NCBI GenBank assembly: GCA_965218055.1
Contig: CBDCKA010000002.1
Coordinates: 2,046,001 to 2,110,000 of the forward strand
Source of the DNA: CBDBKE01 sp965218055
Lineage (GTDB): Bacteria > Acidobacteriota > Terriglobia > JAJPHL01 > JAPKYU01
Length of the DNA: 64,000 bases
Direction of reading: 5' to 3'
Each line of letters opens with the position of its first letter. The stretch's first letter is position 1. The position numbers were made by a program, and so were the translations under genes. Positions 54,958-63,551 of this stretch are shown one piece after another. Under the pieces are notes generated by a model. That model saw nothing but the letters and a program-made list of their open reading frames with translations. It was not told the origin of the DNA and searched no databases.

Positions 54958-57900
54958 AGCGCCGGGCCTCGGGGGCCGGGCGCCGCATCCGCACCGGCTG
55001 AACCGTCCGCGGCGGGCCAGCCGACCCCGCGCCGCCGCAACCCCTTCTCCCGTCTTGCGTCTTGGCCCCGCCGCCTTGCCGCGCTGCCCGCCGCGCTGGC
55101 GGTCCTCGTCCTCGGCGCGCTGTGCCTGCTCGCGCCCTCCTTGGCGAATGCGCAGCTAGCCGCGCGCCCGACGCTGAGCGCATTGGTGGTGACGGGCGGC
55201 GGGGCCACGGTGACGCTGCAGCCGTCCTTTTCCCCCACCACGGAGACCTACACGGCGAGCGTGCCGGCCAATGTCGCCAGCGTCACGGTCACGCCGACGG
55301 CCGCCGCCAGCCCCGGCGTCGACCTACTCACGGTGAACGATGTGAGCGTCGCAAGCGGCGCCACCAGCCAGGCCATCGCGCTGGCGACCGACGCCGCCAG
55401 GGTCATCGAGGTCCTGCTGCTGACGGCAGACAACTCCGAGCGGACCTACACCGTGACCGTGACGCGGGGGACGATCGCGTCCTCGGTTCCCGGCGCGGTC
55501 GGGTCGCTTGCGGTCACGCCGGGCAACCAGCGGCTCGCCGTGACGTGGGCGGCGCCGGCGACCGACGGTGGCTCGGCGGTCACGGGCTACGACGTGGCGT
55601 ACAAGGTGTCGACCGCGAGCGACTGGACGGACGCGGGCCACTCCGGCACGACGGCGTCGCACACGATCTCGAGCCTGGTCAACGGCACCGCCTACGACGT
55701 GTCGGTGCGCGCGGTGAACGCCATCGGCGCCGGCCCCTGGGCCGACGGCAGCGGCACGCCGACGGCGGCGGCCGCCACCCCGGCGGTGAGTCTTGAGGCT
55801 TCGCCGACGGTCTCGGAAGGCAATGAGGTGGTGGTGACGGTGCAACTGTCGGAGGCGCTGTCGAACGCGGTGACGATCCCGCTGACGTTTTCGAAGGGCA
55901 CGGCCGAGGATGGCGACTACACAGCGCTCGCGAGCATCACGGTCGCCGCCGGGGAGACCATCGGGACCGGCTTTGTCATGGCGAACGAGGACGAGGACAT
56001 CTACGACGAGACGTTCACGGTGGCGCTGGGCGCGCTGCCCTCGTCGGTGGCGGCGGGCAGTCCGAACTCGGCGGCGGTGACCATCATCGACACCGATGCG
56101 ACCGTGGCGACCGATAAGGCGGCCTTGGTGGCGCTTTACAACGCGACAGACGGCGCGAACTGGACGAACAACGATAACTGGTTGGATGACAGCCAGCCGC
56201 TCTCGTCGTGGCGCGGGGTCAACACCAGCAGCAACGGTCGAGTCATACGAGTGAATCTCGCCGAGAACAACTTGAGTGGGACGCTCCCTCCTGAATTAGA
56301 GCAGTTGACCCGCGTCACCCGCCTGAGTCTCTACAGTAACAAATTGACGGGGACGATCCCTGAAGAGTTGGGGAATCTGACCAACCTCACCCAACTGACT
56401 GCCTCCTGGAACCAATTGACGGGGGGGATCCCTGAAGAGTTGGGGAATCTGACCAACCTCACCCGCCTGATTCTCGACGGGAACCCATTGGGGAGGCCGA
56501 TCCCTCCCGAGTTGGGGAAGCTGACCAGCCTCACCCGCCTGGATGCCTCCTGGGCTGGATTGACGGGGCCGATCCCTGCCGAGTTGGGGAATCTGATCGC
56601 CCTCACCCGCCTGAGTCTCTACAGTAACCAATTGACGGGGGGGATCCCTGCCGAGTTGGGGCAGTTGACCAACCTCACCCACCTGAGTCTCTACGGGAAC
56701 AAATTGACGGGGACGATCCCTGCCGCGTTGGGGCAGTTGAACAACCTCGAGATCCTGTATCTCTCCTCGAACAACTTGAGCGGGCCGATCCCTGCCGAGT
56801 TGGGGACGTCAACCAGCCTGAAGGTGTTGACGCTCTGGAGAAACCCGATGATCGGGGAAATTCCGTCCGCGTTGATCCCGGTGGTGAACCGGGGGGCGCT
56901 GGTGTCGTTCTACGACGCGACCAACGGCTGGAACTGGACGGACAAGACGAACTGGTTGGACTACACCCAGCCGCTCGCGGAGTGGTTCGGGGTCATCACC
57001 AACTCTGCCGGTGAAGTCACGGAATTGAATCTCCCCGGCAATGGGTTGATCGGGGAAGCCCCGAACGGGCTGCTCGGCTTGGACAAACTCCAGCGGTTGG
57101 ATCTCTCTGGAAACCCGGGGGTGGAAGGGCCGCTTCAAAAGGAGTTGAGGCAAAACAAAAACCTGAACTTCCTGGACGTATCGGGCACCGGTTTGTGCGC
57201 GCCAAGCGATACCGCCTTTCAGGCCTGGTTGGCGAGCATTACCTACACGGGGGATAACTGTGGTCGGACGCCACCACCACCGCCGCCACCTCCCGGCCCG
57301 GGCGGCGGGGATGGCCCTGGAGGTGGAGGTGGCGGCGGCCCGCGCCAAACGGTGCCGGGCGCGCCCACGAATCTGCAGGCGAAGGGCGAAGGTGAGGCGG
57401 TCACTCTGATCTGGGCCGCGCCGGAGGACGACGGCGGCTCTGCGATTACGGATTACGAAGTCCGGATCAACAGGAAGAACCCCTGGACATCCATCGGTTC
57501 CACCCAAACCACCCATAGGGTCAGCGGACTCGTCAACGGCACGGCCTACGTCTTCGAGGTGCGGGCGGTGAACCGGATAGGCAGGGGTCGGGCTTCCAAC
57601 CGGGCCGAGGCGACGCCGATGGCGGCGGAAGTGTCTACCCTGGACTTTGCGCATTTCGCCAATGGGACCGGCATCATCTCCGACTTCGTGTTCGTGAATG
57701 TGTCCCCCCATCCGATCCGGCCCGCAATCTACTTTTACGATCGAGGGGGCCATCTCATTGACCCCGAATCGGTGGTGGACGTGACGGTCGATCTGGAGGT
57801 CACCGAGGACGGAGGCCTGACCGTCCGGACGGCGATGGAGCCGCTGGGGGAACTCACGATTTCAACCCACGGGCAAGGCGAGCTGGTGTCGGGATCGGTG

Positions 57901-59070
57901 AAGGTCCTCTCGGACGGTCCCATCGGCGGCGGCGTGCGCTATGGCGTCCCAGAGATCGGGGTGGCCGGGGTAGGAACCAGCCCACCCGTCCGGGATGTCC
58001 TCTTCCCGGCCCACAGCCAGGAGGGAGGCATCCGCACGGCGGCGGCCCTGCATAACCTGGGGGCGGAAGCGATGGGGGTGCGGTGCCGATTGATGAGCGG
58101 GGGCGTTGTGCTCGAAGAAACGGCGATCCCTCTGGAGGCCAACGGGCAGGCGTCCTGGTTCATCGAAGACACGTTCACCGCGACCGACACGTCCGCCTTC
58201 CTGGGGTCGGTGCGCTGCACCGCGCCCGGCAGGGGACGGTTCACCGCCATCGCCGTGGAGATGGATGCCGCCCAGCGCATCTTCAACACGCTTTCGGTCG
58301 TGGAGGTGAACCGGGGCCGGGCCGAGGCGACAACTCTGGACTTTGCGCATTTTGCCAACGGGACGGCCTGGATCACCGATCTGGTGTTCGTGAACCTGGA
58401 GACCCAGCCGAGCGGTCCTCCCCGCAGCCCCTTTCACACGGCCATCCCTCCGGCCCGTCCCGCTATTTATTTCTACGACACCGAGGGCAACCCGATTGCC
58501 GCCGAATCGGTGATGGACATCACGGGCGATCTGGAGATCACCGAGGACGGCGCTCTGACGGTCCGGACGGAAATGGAGCCGCTGGGAGTGCTCACGATCT
58601 CGACTCATGGACGAGGGGAACTGGTGACGGGATCGGTGAAAGTGGTCTCGGAGCGTCCCATCGGCGGGATGCTCCGCTTTGACCACCCCGCCCTCGGGGT
58701 GGCCGGGGTGGGAGCCAGCCCGCCCGTCAGCGACGTCCTCTTCCCGGTGCGCCGTCAGGAGGGAGGCATCACGACCGGGGTCGCGCTCCACAACCTGGAA
58801 TCGAGTCCGGGGCTGGTGCACTGCGACTTGATGCGAGAGGGCGTGCTGCTCGACGCCGCGAGCATCCCTCTGGAGGCCAACGGGCAGACGGCCTGGCTCA
58901 TCGACCAGGCTTTTCCCGCCACCGATACGTCCGACTTCGCGGGGTCGGTGCGCTGCGATGCGGTTGGGGAGGATCTGTTCACCGCCGTGGCCCTGGAAAT
59001 GGACCCCGGCAACCGCATCTTCACCACGCTGCCGGTGGTGCCGGTTCCAGAGAGGACGGGTCGGGAATAG
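54958..59070 (+). CDS. Large secreted multidomain LRR/FN3/Calx-beta protein
   Basis: About 1370 residues. A signal-like segment (LAALPAALAVLVLGALCLLA, then LANAQ). Then a cadherin-like beta-sandwich (about 70-170), FN3 (about 180-265), Calx-beta (about 275-380), about ten plant-type LRRs (L..LTNLT.L.L..N.LTG.IP.ELG, about 390-755), a Pro then Gly linker (about 768-795), FN3 (about 800-890) and two homologous ~240-residue domains starting LDFAHFANGT. Likely a cell-surface or exported protein for adhesion or ligand binding. The start ATG 54958 is preferred over 54943; neither has a strong ribosome-binding site. Confidence 0.85.
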   Translation, partial: SAGPRGPGAASAPAEPSAAGQPTPRRRNPFSRLASWPRRLAALPAALAVLVLGALCLLAPSLANAQLAARPTLSALVVTGGGATVTLQPSFSPTTETYTASVPANVASVTVTPTAAASPGVDLLTVNDVSVASGATSQAIALATDAARVIEVLLLTADNSERTYTVTVTRGTIASSVPGAVGSLAVTPGNQRLAVTWAAPATDGGSAVTGYDVAYKVSTASDWTDAGHSGTTASHTISSLVNGTAYDVSVRAVNAIGAGPWADGSGTPTAAAATPAVSLEASPTVSEGNEVVVTVQLSEALSNAVTIPLTFSKGTAEDGDYTALASITVAAGETIGTGFVMANEDEDIYDETFTVALGALPSSVAAGSPNSAAVTIIDTDATVATDKAALVALYNATDGANWTNNDNWLDDSQPLSSWRGVNTSSNGRVIRVNLAENNLSGTLPPELEQLTRVTRLSLYSNKLTGTIPEELGNLTNLTQLTASWNQLTGGIPEELGNLTNLTRLILDGNPLGRPIPPELGKLTSLTRLDASWAGLTGPIPAELGNLIALTRLSLYSNQLTGGIPAELGQLTNLTHLSLYGNKLTGTIPAALGQLNNLEILYLSSNNLSGPIPAELGTSTSLKVLTLWRNPMIGEIPSALIPVVNRGALVSFYDATNGWNWTDKTNWLDYTQPLAEWFGVITNSAGEVTELNLPGNGLIGEAPNGLLGLDKLQRLDLSGNPGVEGPLQKELRQNKNLNFLDVSGTGLCAPSDTAFQAWLASITYTGDNCGRTPPPPPPPPGPGGGDGPGGGGGGGPRQTVPGAPTNLQAKGEGEAVTLIWAAPEDDGGSAITDYEVRINRKNPWTSIGSTQTTHRVSGLVNGTAYVFEVRAVNRIGRGRASNRAEATPMAAEVSTLDFAHFANGTGIISDFVFVNVSPHPIRPAIYFYDRGGHLIDPESVVDVTVDLEVTEDGGLTVRTAMEPLGELTISTHGQGELVSGSVKVLSDGPIGGGVRYGVPEIGVAGVGTSPPVRDVLFPAHSQEGGIRTAAALHNLGAEAMGVRCRLMSGGVVLEETAIPLEANGQASWFIEDTFTATDTSAFLGSVRCTAPGRGRFTAIAVEMDAAQRIFNTLSVVEVNRGRAEATTLDFAHFANGTAWITDLVFVNLETQPSGPPRSPFHTAIPPARPAIYFYDTEGNPIAAESVMDITGDLEITEDGALTVRTEMEPLGVLTISTHGRGELVTGSVKVVSERPIGGMLRFDHPALGVAGVGASPPVSDVLFPVRRQEGGITTGVALHNLESSPGLVHCDLMREGVLLDAASIPLEANGQTAWLIDQAFPATDTSDFAGSVRCDAVGEDLFTAVALEMDPGNRIFTTLPVVPVPERTGRE

Positions 59071-59119
59071 ACGCGCCGGTGGGGGTGTCCCGGTGTCCCT
59101 GTCGGAAGCGCTCGACCTG

Positions 59120-59240
59120 ACGACCCCGAGCGGCAGAGCGCTCGCCCCTGGCGCTGGAAAACCGCCGGCTGCGGCTGGTGGTCGCCGATCAGGCGCTCGC
59201 GCTGGTGGTCCTGAAGGAGACGGCAGAAAAGGCTGGTTAA
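59120..59240 (+). pseudogene. IS3-family OrfA C-terminal fragment
   Basis: A frame reads ALENRRLRLVVADQALALVV and then LKETAEKAG, like the leucine-zipper tail of OrfA. No start or orfB is present. Confidence 0.5.
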
Positions 59241-59289
59241 CTGGGTACTAGTCAGGCCCGATCTCTCTTATAATAAGTGGACCAATCGT

Positions 59290-59357
59290 CGGGGGCAGAT
59301 CACCGGGGTGCCGGGGTTACACCCACCGCCAGGATTGCAATCATTTCCCCGCTCATG
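59290..59357 (-). pseudogene. Coiled-coil gene family 5' fragment (copy G)
   Basis: Minus strand TGGATTGGAGGAAGC then ATG 59357, MSGEMIAILAVGVTPAP. The leader and start match the intact gene, preceded by GTGAGAGAAT. It ends after about 17 codons. Confidence 0.6.
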
Positions 59358-59378
59358 CTTCCTCCAATCCATTCTGCC

Positions 59379-59694
59379 TTATTCTCTCACACCTCCAATA
59401 ACGAGTCGATCCCAAAGCGCGTCACAATCCGCTTGAAACGAACCGGCTTTCAGCCGTTTCATGTGATCGACGTGCCCGCCCCCGTATTCCTTGCGCCACC
59501 GGTAGTAGGTCTGCTCACTCGTCTCGAGCTTGCGACAGACGGCGGCCATGGTCTGCCCACGTGCGAGCTCGACTTCGGCTTGGCGTAATTTGGTGATGAT
59601 TTGCTCAGCCGTGTAGCGCTTTCTCGGCATGCCCTGCCCCTCCTTGGTCCGAAATCCTAACTTTGGATCTGGACCGGTTTAAGGGGGGCAGGTC
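59379..59694 (-). mobile_element. IS3-family element, left end and partial orfA
   Basis: TGACCTGCCCCCC (59694 inward, minus strand) is an IS3-type end. OrfA (ATG 59630) reads TAEQIITKLRQAEVELARGQ, then RKLETSEQTYYRWRKEYGGG, and breaks after MKRLK. It lies exactly at the far edge of the 181-bp repeat, so it inserted there. Confidence 0.75.
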
Positions 59695-59696
59695 AA

Positions 59697-59877
59697 TACA
59701 GAGCATCTGCCCACGGCAGTCGCTGCCAGGAACCTTCTGCTGTGCCAAAAATGTGTCAGAAATGCAGGTCAAACAGCCAAAAAGGGTTATGTGCTGAGCG
59801 AAAGCAGAGTCCCTGAATGGGTGTAACGCTATGGAAAATAAGGGAGAGAGTGAAAGGAGAAGAGGAGAGGTAGCCAC
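59697..59877 (-). repeat. 181-bp repeat abutting the tRNA-Arg half (copy 2, inverted)
   Basis: Reads on the minus strand from 59877 (TGGCTACCTCTCCTCTTCTC) to 59697 (GCAGATGCTCTGTAT). Same junction with the tRNA as copy 1. Its last 14 bp (GGCAGATGCTCTGT) are the exact reverse complement of part of the adjoining tRNA-Arg sequence. Confidence 0.85.
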
Positions 59878-59916
59878 TTAGAAGGCAGATGCTCTGTCCA
59901 CCTGAGCTACGGGCGC
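59878..59916 (-). tRNA. tRNA-Arg(TCT) 5' half, interrupted after the anticodon loop
   Basis: Minus strand: acceptor GCGCCCG, D-arm GCTCAGGTGGACAGAGC, stem and loop CTTCTAA (anticodon TCT). After G39 (59877) the repeat begins and no 3' half follows. Not functional as it stands. Confidence 0.85.
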
Positions 59917-60247
59917 CTTTTGCCATTCTAGCACCATTAAACTACGCAGCCCCCACCCCCTGTGGTTGAAGCCAACAGTCGCACTGCCGGTAGCACTTAC
60001 GCTGTCGAACCTTGTGTGACAAGGGGTTCGGTGAATCCCCATATTTTTGTGCGGCTTTCCTTTGTTTGGGGCGACCGGGAATTTTTTTGTCAAAGTCGAG
60101 TGGGATCACGCACAATCCTTTCGGCCTAGTTTGGCCGACCATTGAAGATCGGATTCCCTCCCGAAATGCGCCCGCATCGCGCAGAATCACGCGGCCGCCG
60201 ATTCAGAAACTAGTCTGAGCAACGGGGGGAGAGGTTGAACTATATAG
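59917..60247 (+). other. Intergenic region upstream of the tRNA-Arg half
   Basis: 331 bp at the border of the chromosomal block. It should contain the tRNA promoter on the minus strand. No ORF is convincing; the sequence AGTGGGATCACGCACAATCC near 60100 is not part of a repeat seen here. Confidence 0.4.
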
Positions 60248-60922
60248 CTAGCTTGTAGCTAAGGCTGGGCTTCTCAGCCTACCGAGGTAGGTAATCAGAC
60301 GTATCCGGTCCTCGGGAAGTATCTCCACAAAAGTGACTCCACACCCGTACACAAAGTGGCGCACCAAACCCTTTACCTCGATGTGTTCGCCACCGTCGAG
60401 CGAGAATTGTAATTCGACCTGCGAGCCCGCCGCCGGAAGCTCGGATCCAGCCAGAAGAAGACCCAGCCTCGATATGTTTACACCGAAGGTTTCCAAGGTT
60501 CTGCCTTGGAATTTACAAGAGACAGGAATCTCCAGCGGAAAGCGCGGGTAACGGTGAGCATCACCTTGCGTGCTGGCTTGCTTGGAAGCCTTTCCTTTGT
60601 CCCCGAACCACTCCATGCATCTTGTCAGCGATGGCCCAGGTTTTAGGAAGACCGCTGCGGCTAATCTTTCGTGAGTTCGGATAGTCTTGACGCTCACATA
60701 GAGCAGCTCCTCAAAGCCCAGCACCTTGATCTGCATCCTGCCCAGGGCGCTCTCGGGTGATGATGGCTCGGCGACGAATAGAATCCCGCCCAAACTGAGA
60801 TTGACGGGCATCCCCATGTACTGCTGTTCGCCACTTCGCAGTCTCAATGAACCGTTAGCCGGATAGCGGATATGTTGCCGTCGTTCCGCATGGCGACTGT
60901 CGCTTTGCGTCTGTAGGTTCAT
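60248..60922 (-). CDS. Double PilZ-domain protein
   Basis: 224 residues. First PilZ: RRQHIRYPANGSLRLRS (RxxxR-type basic motif) and NLSLGGILFVAEP (like D/NxSxxG). Second PilZ: HRYPRFPLEIPV and NISRLGLLLAG. The first is closer to the c-di-GMP-binding consensus; the second has lost part of it and may be structural. Likely a c-di-GMP effector for motility or envelope functions. No signal peptide. Confidence 0.85.
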   Translation of the reverse strand: MNLQTQSDSRHAERRQHIRYPANGSLRLRSGEQQYMGMPVNLSLGGILFVAEPSSPESALGRMQIKVLGFEELLYVSVKTIRTHERLAAAVFLKPGPSLTRCMEWFGDKGKASKQASTQGDAHRYPRFPLEIPVSCKFQGRTLETFGVNISRLGLLLAGSELPAAGSQVELQFSLDGGEHIEVKGLVRHFVYGCGVTFVEILPEDRIRLITYLGRLRSPALATS

Positions 60923-61322
60923 TTCGCTGGCTCCAAAGCGACTGTCCTCGTGGCCCGATTCCCTGTTTCATGGCGTTGCATCATGACTCTCTTGGTATGG
61001 CTTACGCTCCCGCCGATTCCGGGACCGCATTTCCGCTTCTGAACTAGCAGAATGCTTGAAGAACGAACCATTCGTTCGCGGCACATCAGCCCAAAATCAG
61101 AACGTAGAATCAGTCAGTTACGAACCGTTACGGGTTACTAGAAAATACTTTTTCAGCACCCTCCTTGGGGGGATCGCCTGGGAGGGGGAAGACTCGCCAA
61201 GTGTCGGCCGTCGCGGCAAGGCCCAGGCGAACAGGAAGATCCTACGTTGGCAGGGAATGGAAAAACTACTGGTCGGAAGGTCAATTATGGGACAAGGGAA
61301 AAGGCCTGCCCGGTAGGACAGC
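60923..61322 (+). other. Intergenic region with possible structured RNA
   Basis: 400 bp with no convincing ORF. GGATCGCCTGG (61171-61181) can pair with CCAGGCGA (61223-61230) and GATCC (61238-61242) around an inner G-rich hairpin, so a folded leader or small RNA is possible. No known riboswitch consensus was recognised. Confidence 0.3.
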
Positions 61323-61997
61323 CTAGGCGCGCCGGAGCCCGCTGTCGTAGCAAAGCAAGATCAAGTCCGCGCGGCGCTGTACGCCAAATCGGGAGAGCAG
61401 ATTCGAGACGTGGAATTTTGCCGTCCGCTCGGACATGTTCAGCTTGTTGGCGATCTCTTTGTTCGAGAGGTTATCCAGCAAAGCTTCCAGAACCTGCCGT
61501 TGGCGCTGGCTGAGGTCGGCGGGAACGACAGTCGAGCGCCGGCGGTGGTCCGCAGTAAGGATCGAGTCCACGAATTTTGACAACAGCGGTCGGGTCAGCC
61601 AGAAACCGCCGTCAGCTAATGCCTGCATGGCTCGCGCCAACTGCTGGCGGAGTTCCGCGTAGGTTAGCAACCCCTTCACGCGCAGCCGTAGCAGTCGAAA
61701 GGCCATCTGTTCGCTGAATTTGTCGCCCACGACGAGGACCCGCGCAGCGGGCTGACGGGTCAAGATCCGCGAAACCAAAGCCTCTGTGATCGGCCAGGGG
61801 GTATGACTATCCACCACAAATAGCTTGGCGCGTGCAGTGGGAGTCCGGACCTGCTGCGCAGCCAGACCGCCCTTGATCCGCTCGGGATGCAGCCGAAAAC
61901 CAGGCAGGGAAAGCAGGTGCTGAAGTTCCTCCAAGGCCAGCGGATGGTCCGACAACAGGCAGGCGACAATGGGGTGGTTCGCGTTACGCTTCCGCAT
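61323..61997 (-). CDS. LuxR-type (NarL-like) transcription regulator
   Basis: 224 residues. The N-terminal part resembles a receiver (VACLLSDHPLALEELQHLLS ... LFVVDSHTPWPITEALVSRI, ARVLVVGDKFSE), but the usual phospho-acceptor Asp context is weak. The C-terminal HTH is classic: LSQRQRQVLEALLDNLSNKE, then IANKLNMSERTAKFHVSNLL. It binds DNA as a dimer; the signal is unknown. Monocistronic, facing away from rnhA. Confidence 0.85.
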   Translation of the reverse strand: MRKRNANHPIVACLLSDHPLALEELQHLLSLPGFRLHPERIKGGLAAQQVRTPTARAKLFVVDSHTPWPITEALVSRILTRQPAARVLVVGDKFSEQMAFRLLRLRVKGLLTYAELRQQLARAMQALADGGFWLTRPLLSKFVDSILTADHRRRSTVVPADLSQRQRQVLEALLDNLSNKEIANKLNMSERTAKFHVSNLLSRFGVQRRADLILLCYDSGLRRA

Positions 61998-62171
61998 TTG
62001 CTGTTAAGAAGTTAGTTGTTTCTCCGGCGCGGATCAAGCTGGCCTGATGGGCAGTGTGCCAAACCGTAAACTGCCGAGTGGTGGGTCTCCACGGTGCTAG
62101 ACAGCTTGTTCGGCAGTGCCTGTCGTACCTCTACTGTGGCGCCGCTAAGGGTTATTTAGCAGGCTGTCGGG

Positions 62172-62618
62172 CTAGCTGTTGCTGGAGATCTGCAGCCGTG
62201 CGGCCTCTTGGGCCAGCTTGTCGGCACGAAGGTTGTCGGGATGCTCTGCGTGACCTTTCACCCATTGCCAGCACACCCGGTGGGAGGCCATGCTTCGCTC
62301 CAGCTCTTTCCACAGGTCCTGGTTTTTCACCGGCGTCTTCTCGGAGGTTCGCCACTGGTTCTGCTTCCATTTGGGCATCCACTGCGTCACGCCGCGGTGG
62401 ACATATTCCGAGTCGGTGACGACGGCGACTTGGCAGGGCTCTTTCAGCGTGTTCAGCCCCGCAATCACTGCTGTCAGCTCCATGCGGTTGTTGGTGGTAT
62501 GGGGCTCGGAACCGCACAATTCGCGATAGCGTCCCCGGTAGCGAAGCAGGCAGGCCCAGCCGCCCGGCCCGGGATTTCCCAGGCATGCGCCATCCGTGAT
62601 CAGTGCCACCTGTTTCAT
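62172..62618 (-). CDS. rnhA: Ribonuclease HI
   Basis: 148 residues from ATG 62618, the usual length; an open extension to 62705 is not conserved. Active-site residues D9 (TDGACLGNPGPGG), E47 (NNRMELTAV), D69 (VVTDSEYVHRG) and the last Asp in NLRADKLA are all present. Cuts the RNA strand of RNA:DNA hybrids. Divergent from lexA. Confidence 0.96.
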   Translation of the reverse strand: MKQVALITDGACLGNPGPGGWACLLRYRGRYRELCGSEPHTTNNRMELTAVIAGLNTLKEPCQVAVVTDSEYVHRGVTQWMPKWKQNQWRTSEKTPVKNQDLWKELERSMASHRVCWQWVKGHAEHPDNLRADKLAQEAARLQISSNS

Positions 62619-62705
62619 TAAGGCAGGCCGCGAGAGCAATACCAGGGCACCGGTATCGGCCTGCGATGATTTAACCACAAAAAGGGAGAGATTCTTTTTT
62701 CCCAC

Positions 62706-62735
62706 TTGACTATTCGCTTTTTATTCGCCTAATCT
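62706..62735 (+). promoter_or_regulatory. lexA promoter with 11-bp-period direct repeat
   Basis: -35 TTGACT (62706-62711) and -10 TAATCT (62730-62735), 18-bp spacer. The spacer holds TATTCGC twice (62711-62717, 62722-62728), 11 bp apart, one helical turn. Direct repeats with this period form LexA operators in alphaproteobacteria (GTTC-N7-GTTC), so this may be the autoregulatory site. Confidence 0.55.
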
Positions 62736-62743
62736 AGCTCTGT

Positions 62744-63385
62744 ATGGCTTTGACTCGCAGACAGTGGCAGGTTCTGGAGTTCATCGCCGGTTTCATCCGC
62801 GAGCACAGCTACAGTCCCAGTTATGAAGAGGTCTGTGAAGGCCTGGGAGTCTCCTCTCTGGCGACCGTGCACAAGCACGTCTCGACGCTTGAGCAGAAGG
62901 GCTTCCTTGTGCGTGGGCCGCACCAGAGCCGTTCGATCGAATTTGGTCAGCGTTACTACCAGGAGGCGCGCAAGCGCGCTCGCGAGCAGCGCAACATGGC
63001 CGCTGCAGTGGGGACGCTCCCGCTTCTTGGCCGCATCGCCGCCGGGCGCCCGCTGGAAGCGGTGGAGAATCCGGAAACCATCTCACTGGCCGATTTTGCC
63101 GGAAGGAAGGAAGTTTTCGTGCTTCAGGTCAAGGGCGACTCGATGATCGAAGAGCATATCCTGGACGGGGACTATATTCTGGTCGAGCGCACCCAGGCCG
63201 CCCACAACGGCGAGGTGGTCGTGGCTCTAGTGGAGGGTGTAGAAGCCACCCTGAAGCGTTTCTTCCGAGAACCCGACGGGCAGGTGCGCCTGCAACCAAG
63301 CAACCCGGAAATGCTCCCGCTGATCGTTCCGGCCGAAGCCATCCAGATCCAGGGCCGGCTGATCGGCGTGCTGCGCCGTTACTGA
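62744..63385 (+). CDS. lexA: LexA SOS repressor
   Basis: 213 residues. Winged-helix DNA-binding domain (RQWQVLEFIAGFIREHSYSP, EEVCEGLGVSSLATVHKHVS) with a recognition helix unlike E. coli's; cleavage site Ala100-Gly101 (GRIAAGRP); Ser133 (VKGDSMIEEHI) and Lys171 (EATLKRFF) form the self-cleaving dyad. It represses SOS genes until RecA* triggers cleavage. The -10 box ends only 8 bp before the ATG and there is no ribosome-binding site, so the mRNA is probably leaderless or nearly so. Confidence 0.96.
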   Translation: MALTRRQWQVLEFIAGFIREHSYSPSYEEVCEGLGVSSLATVHKHVSTLEQKGFLVRGPHQSRSIEFGQRYYQEARKRAREQRNMAAAVGTLPLLGRIAAGRPLEAVENPETISLADFAGRKEVFVLQVKGDSMIEEHILDGDYILVERTQAAHNGEVVVALVEGVEATLKRFFREPDGQVRLQPSNPEMLPLIVPAEAIQIQGRLIGVLRRY

Positions 63386-63551
63386 ATCTGCCCGATCCCC
63401 GTCACGCTTCCCTCTCCGAACTTGCCTCTGCTCGGGCGCGCTCCCCGAACAGGGGTGTAACTCATACGGAACGAATGGGCGGCAAAGTTCGGAGTTAATG
63501 CAGGTGACAGGGTAGAATACGCGTTCGTGCTAGAGAACAAAGGAGGCCAAG

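Noticed and set aside
56290..56830. CRISPR-like or tandem DNA repeat
   Set aside because: The regular ~72-bp periodicity is the coding sequence of leucine-rich repeats; no direct-repeat/spacer structure exists here or elsewhere in the window.
60923..61322. c-di-GMP or other known riboswitch between the PilZ and LuxR genes
   Set aside because: Some base-pairing is possible, but no conserved riboswitch core could be recognised.
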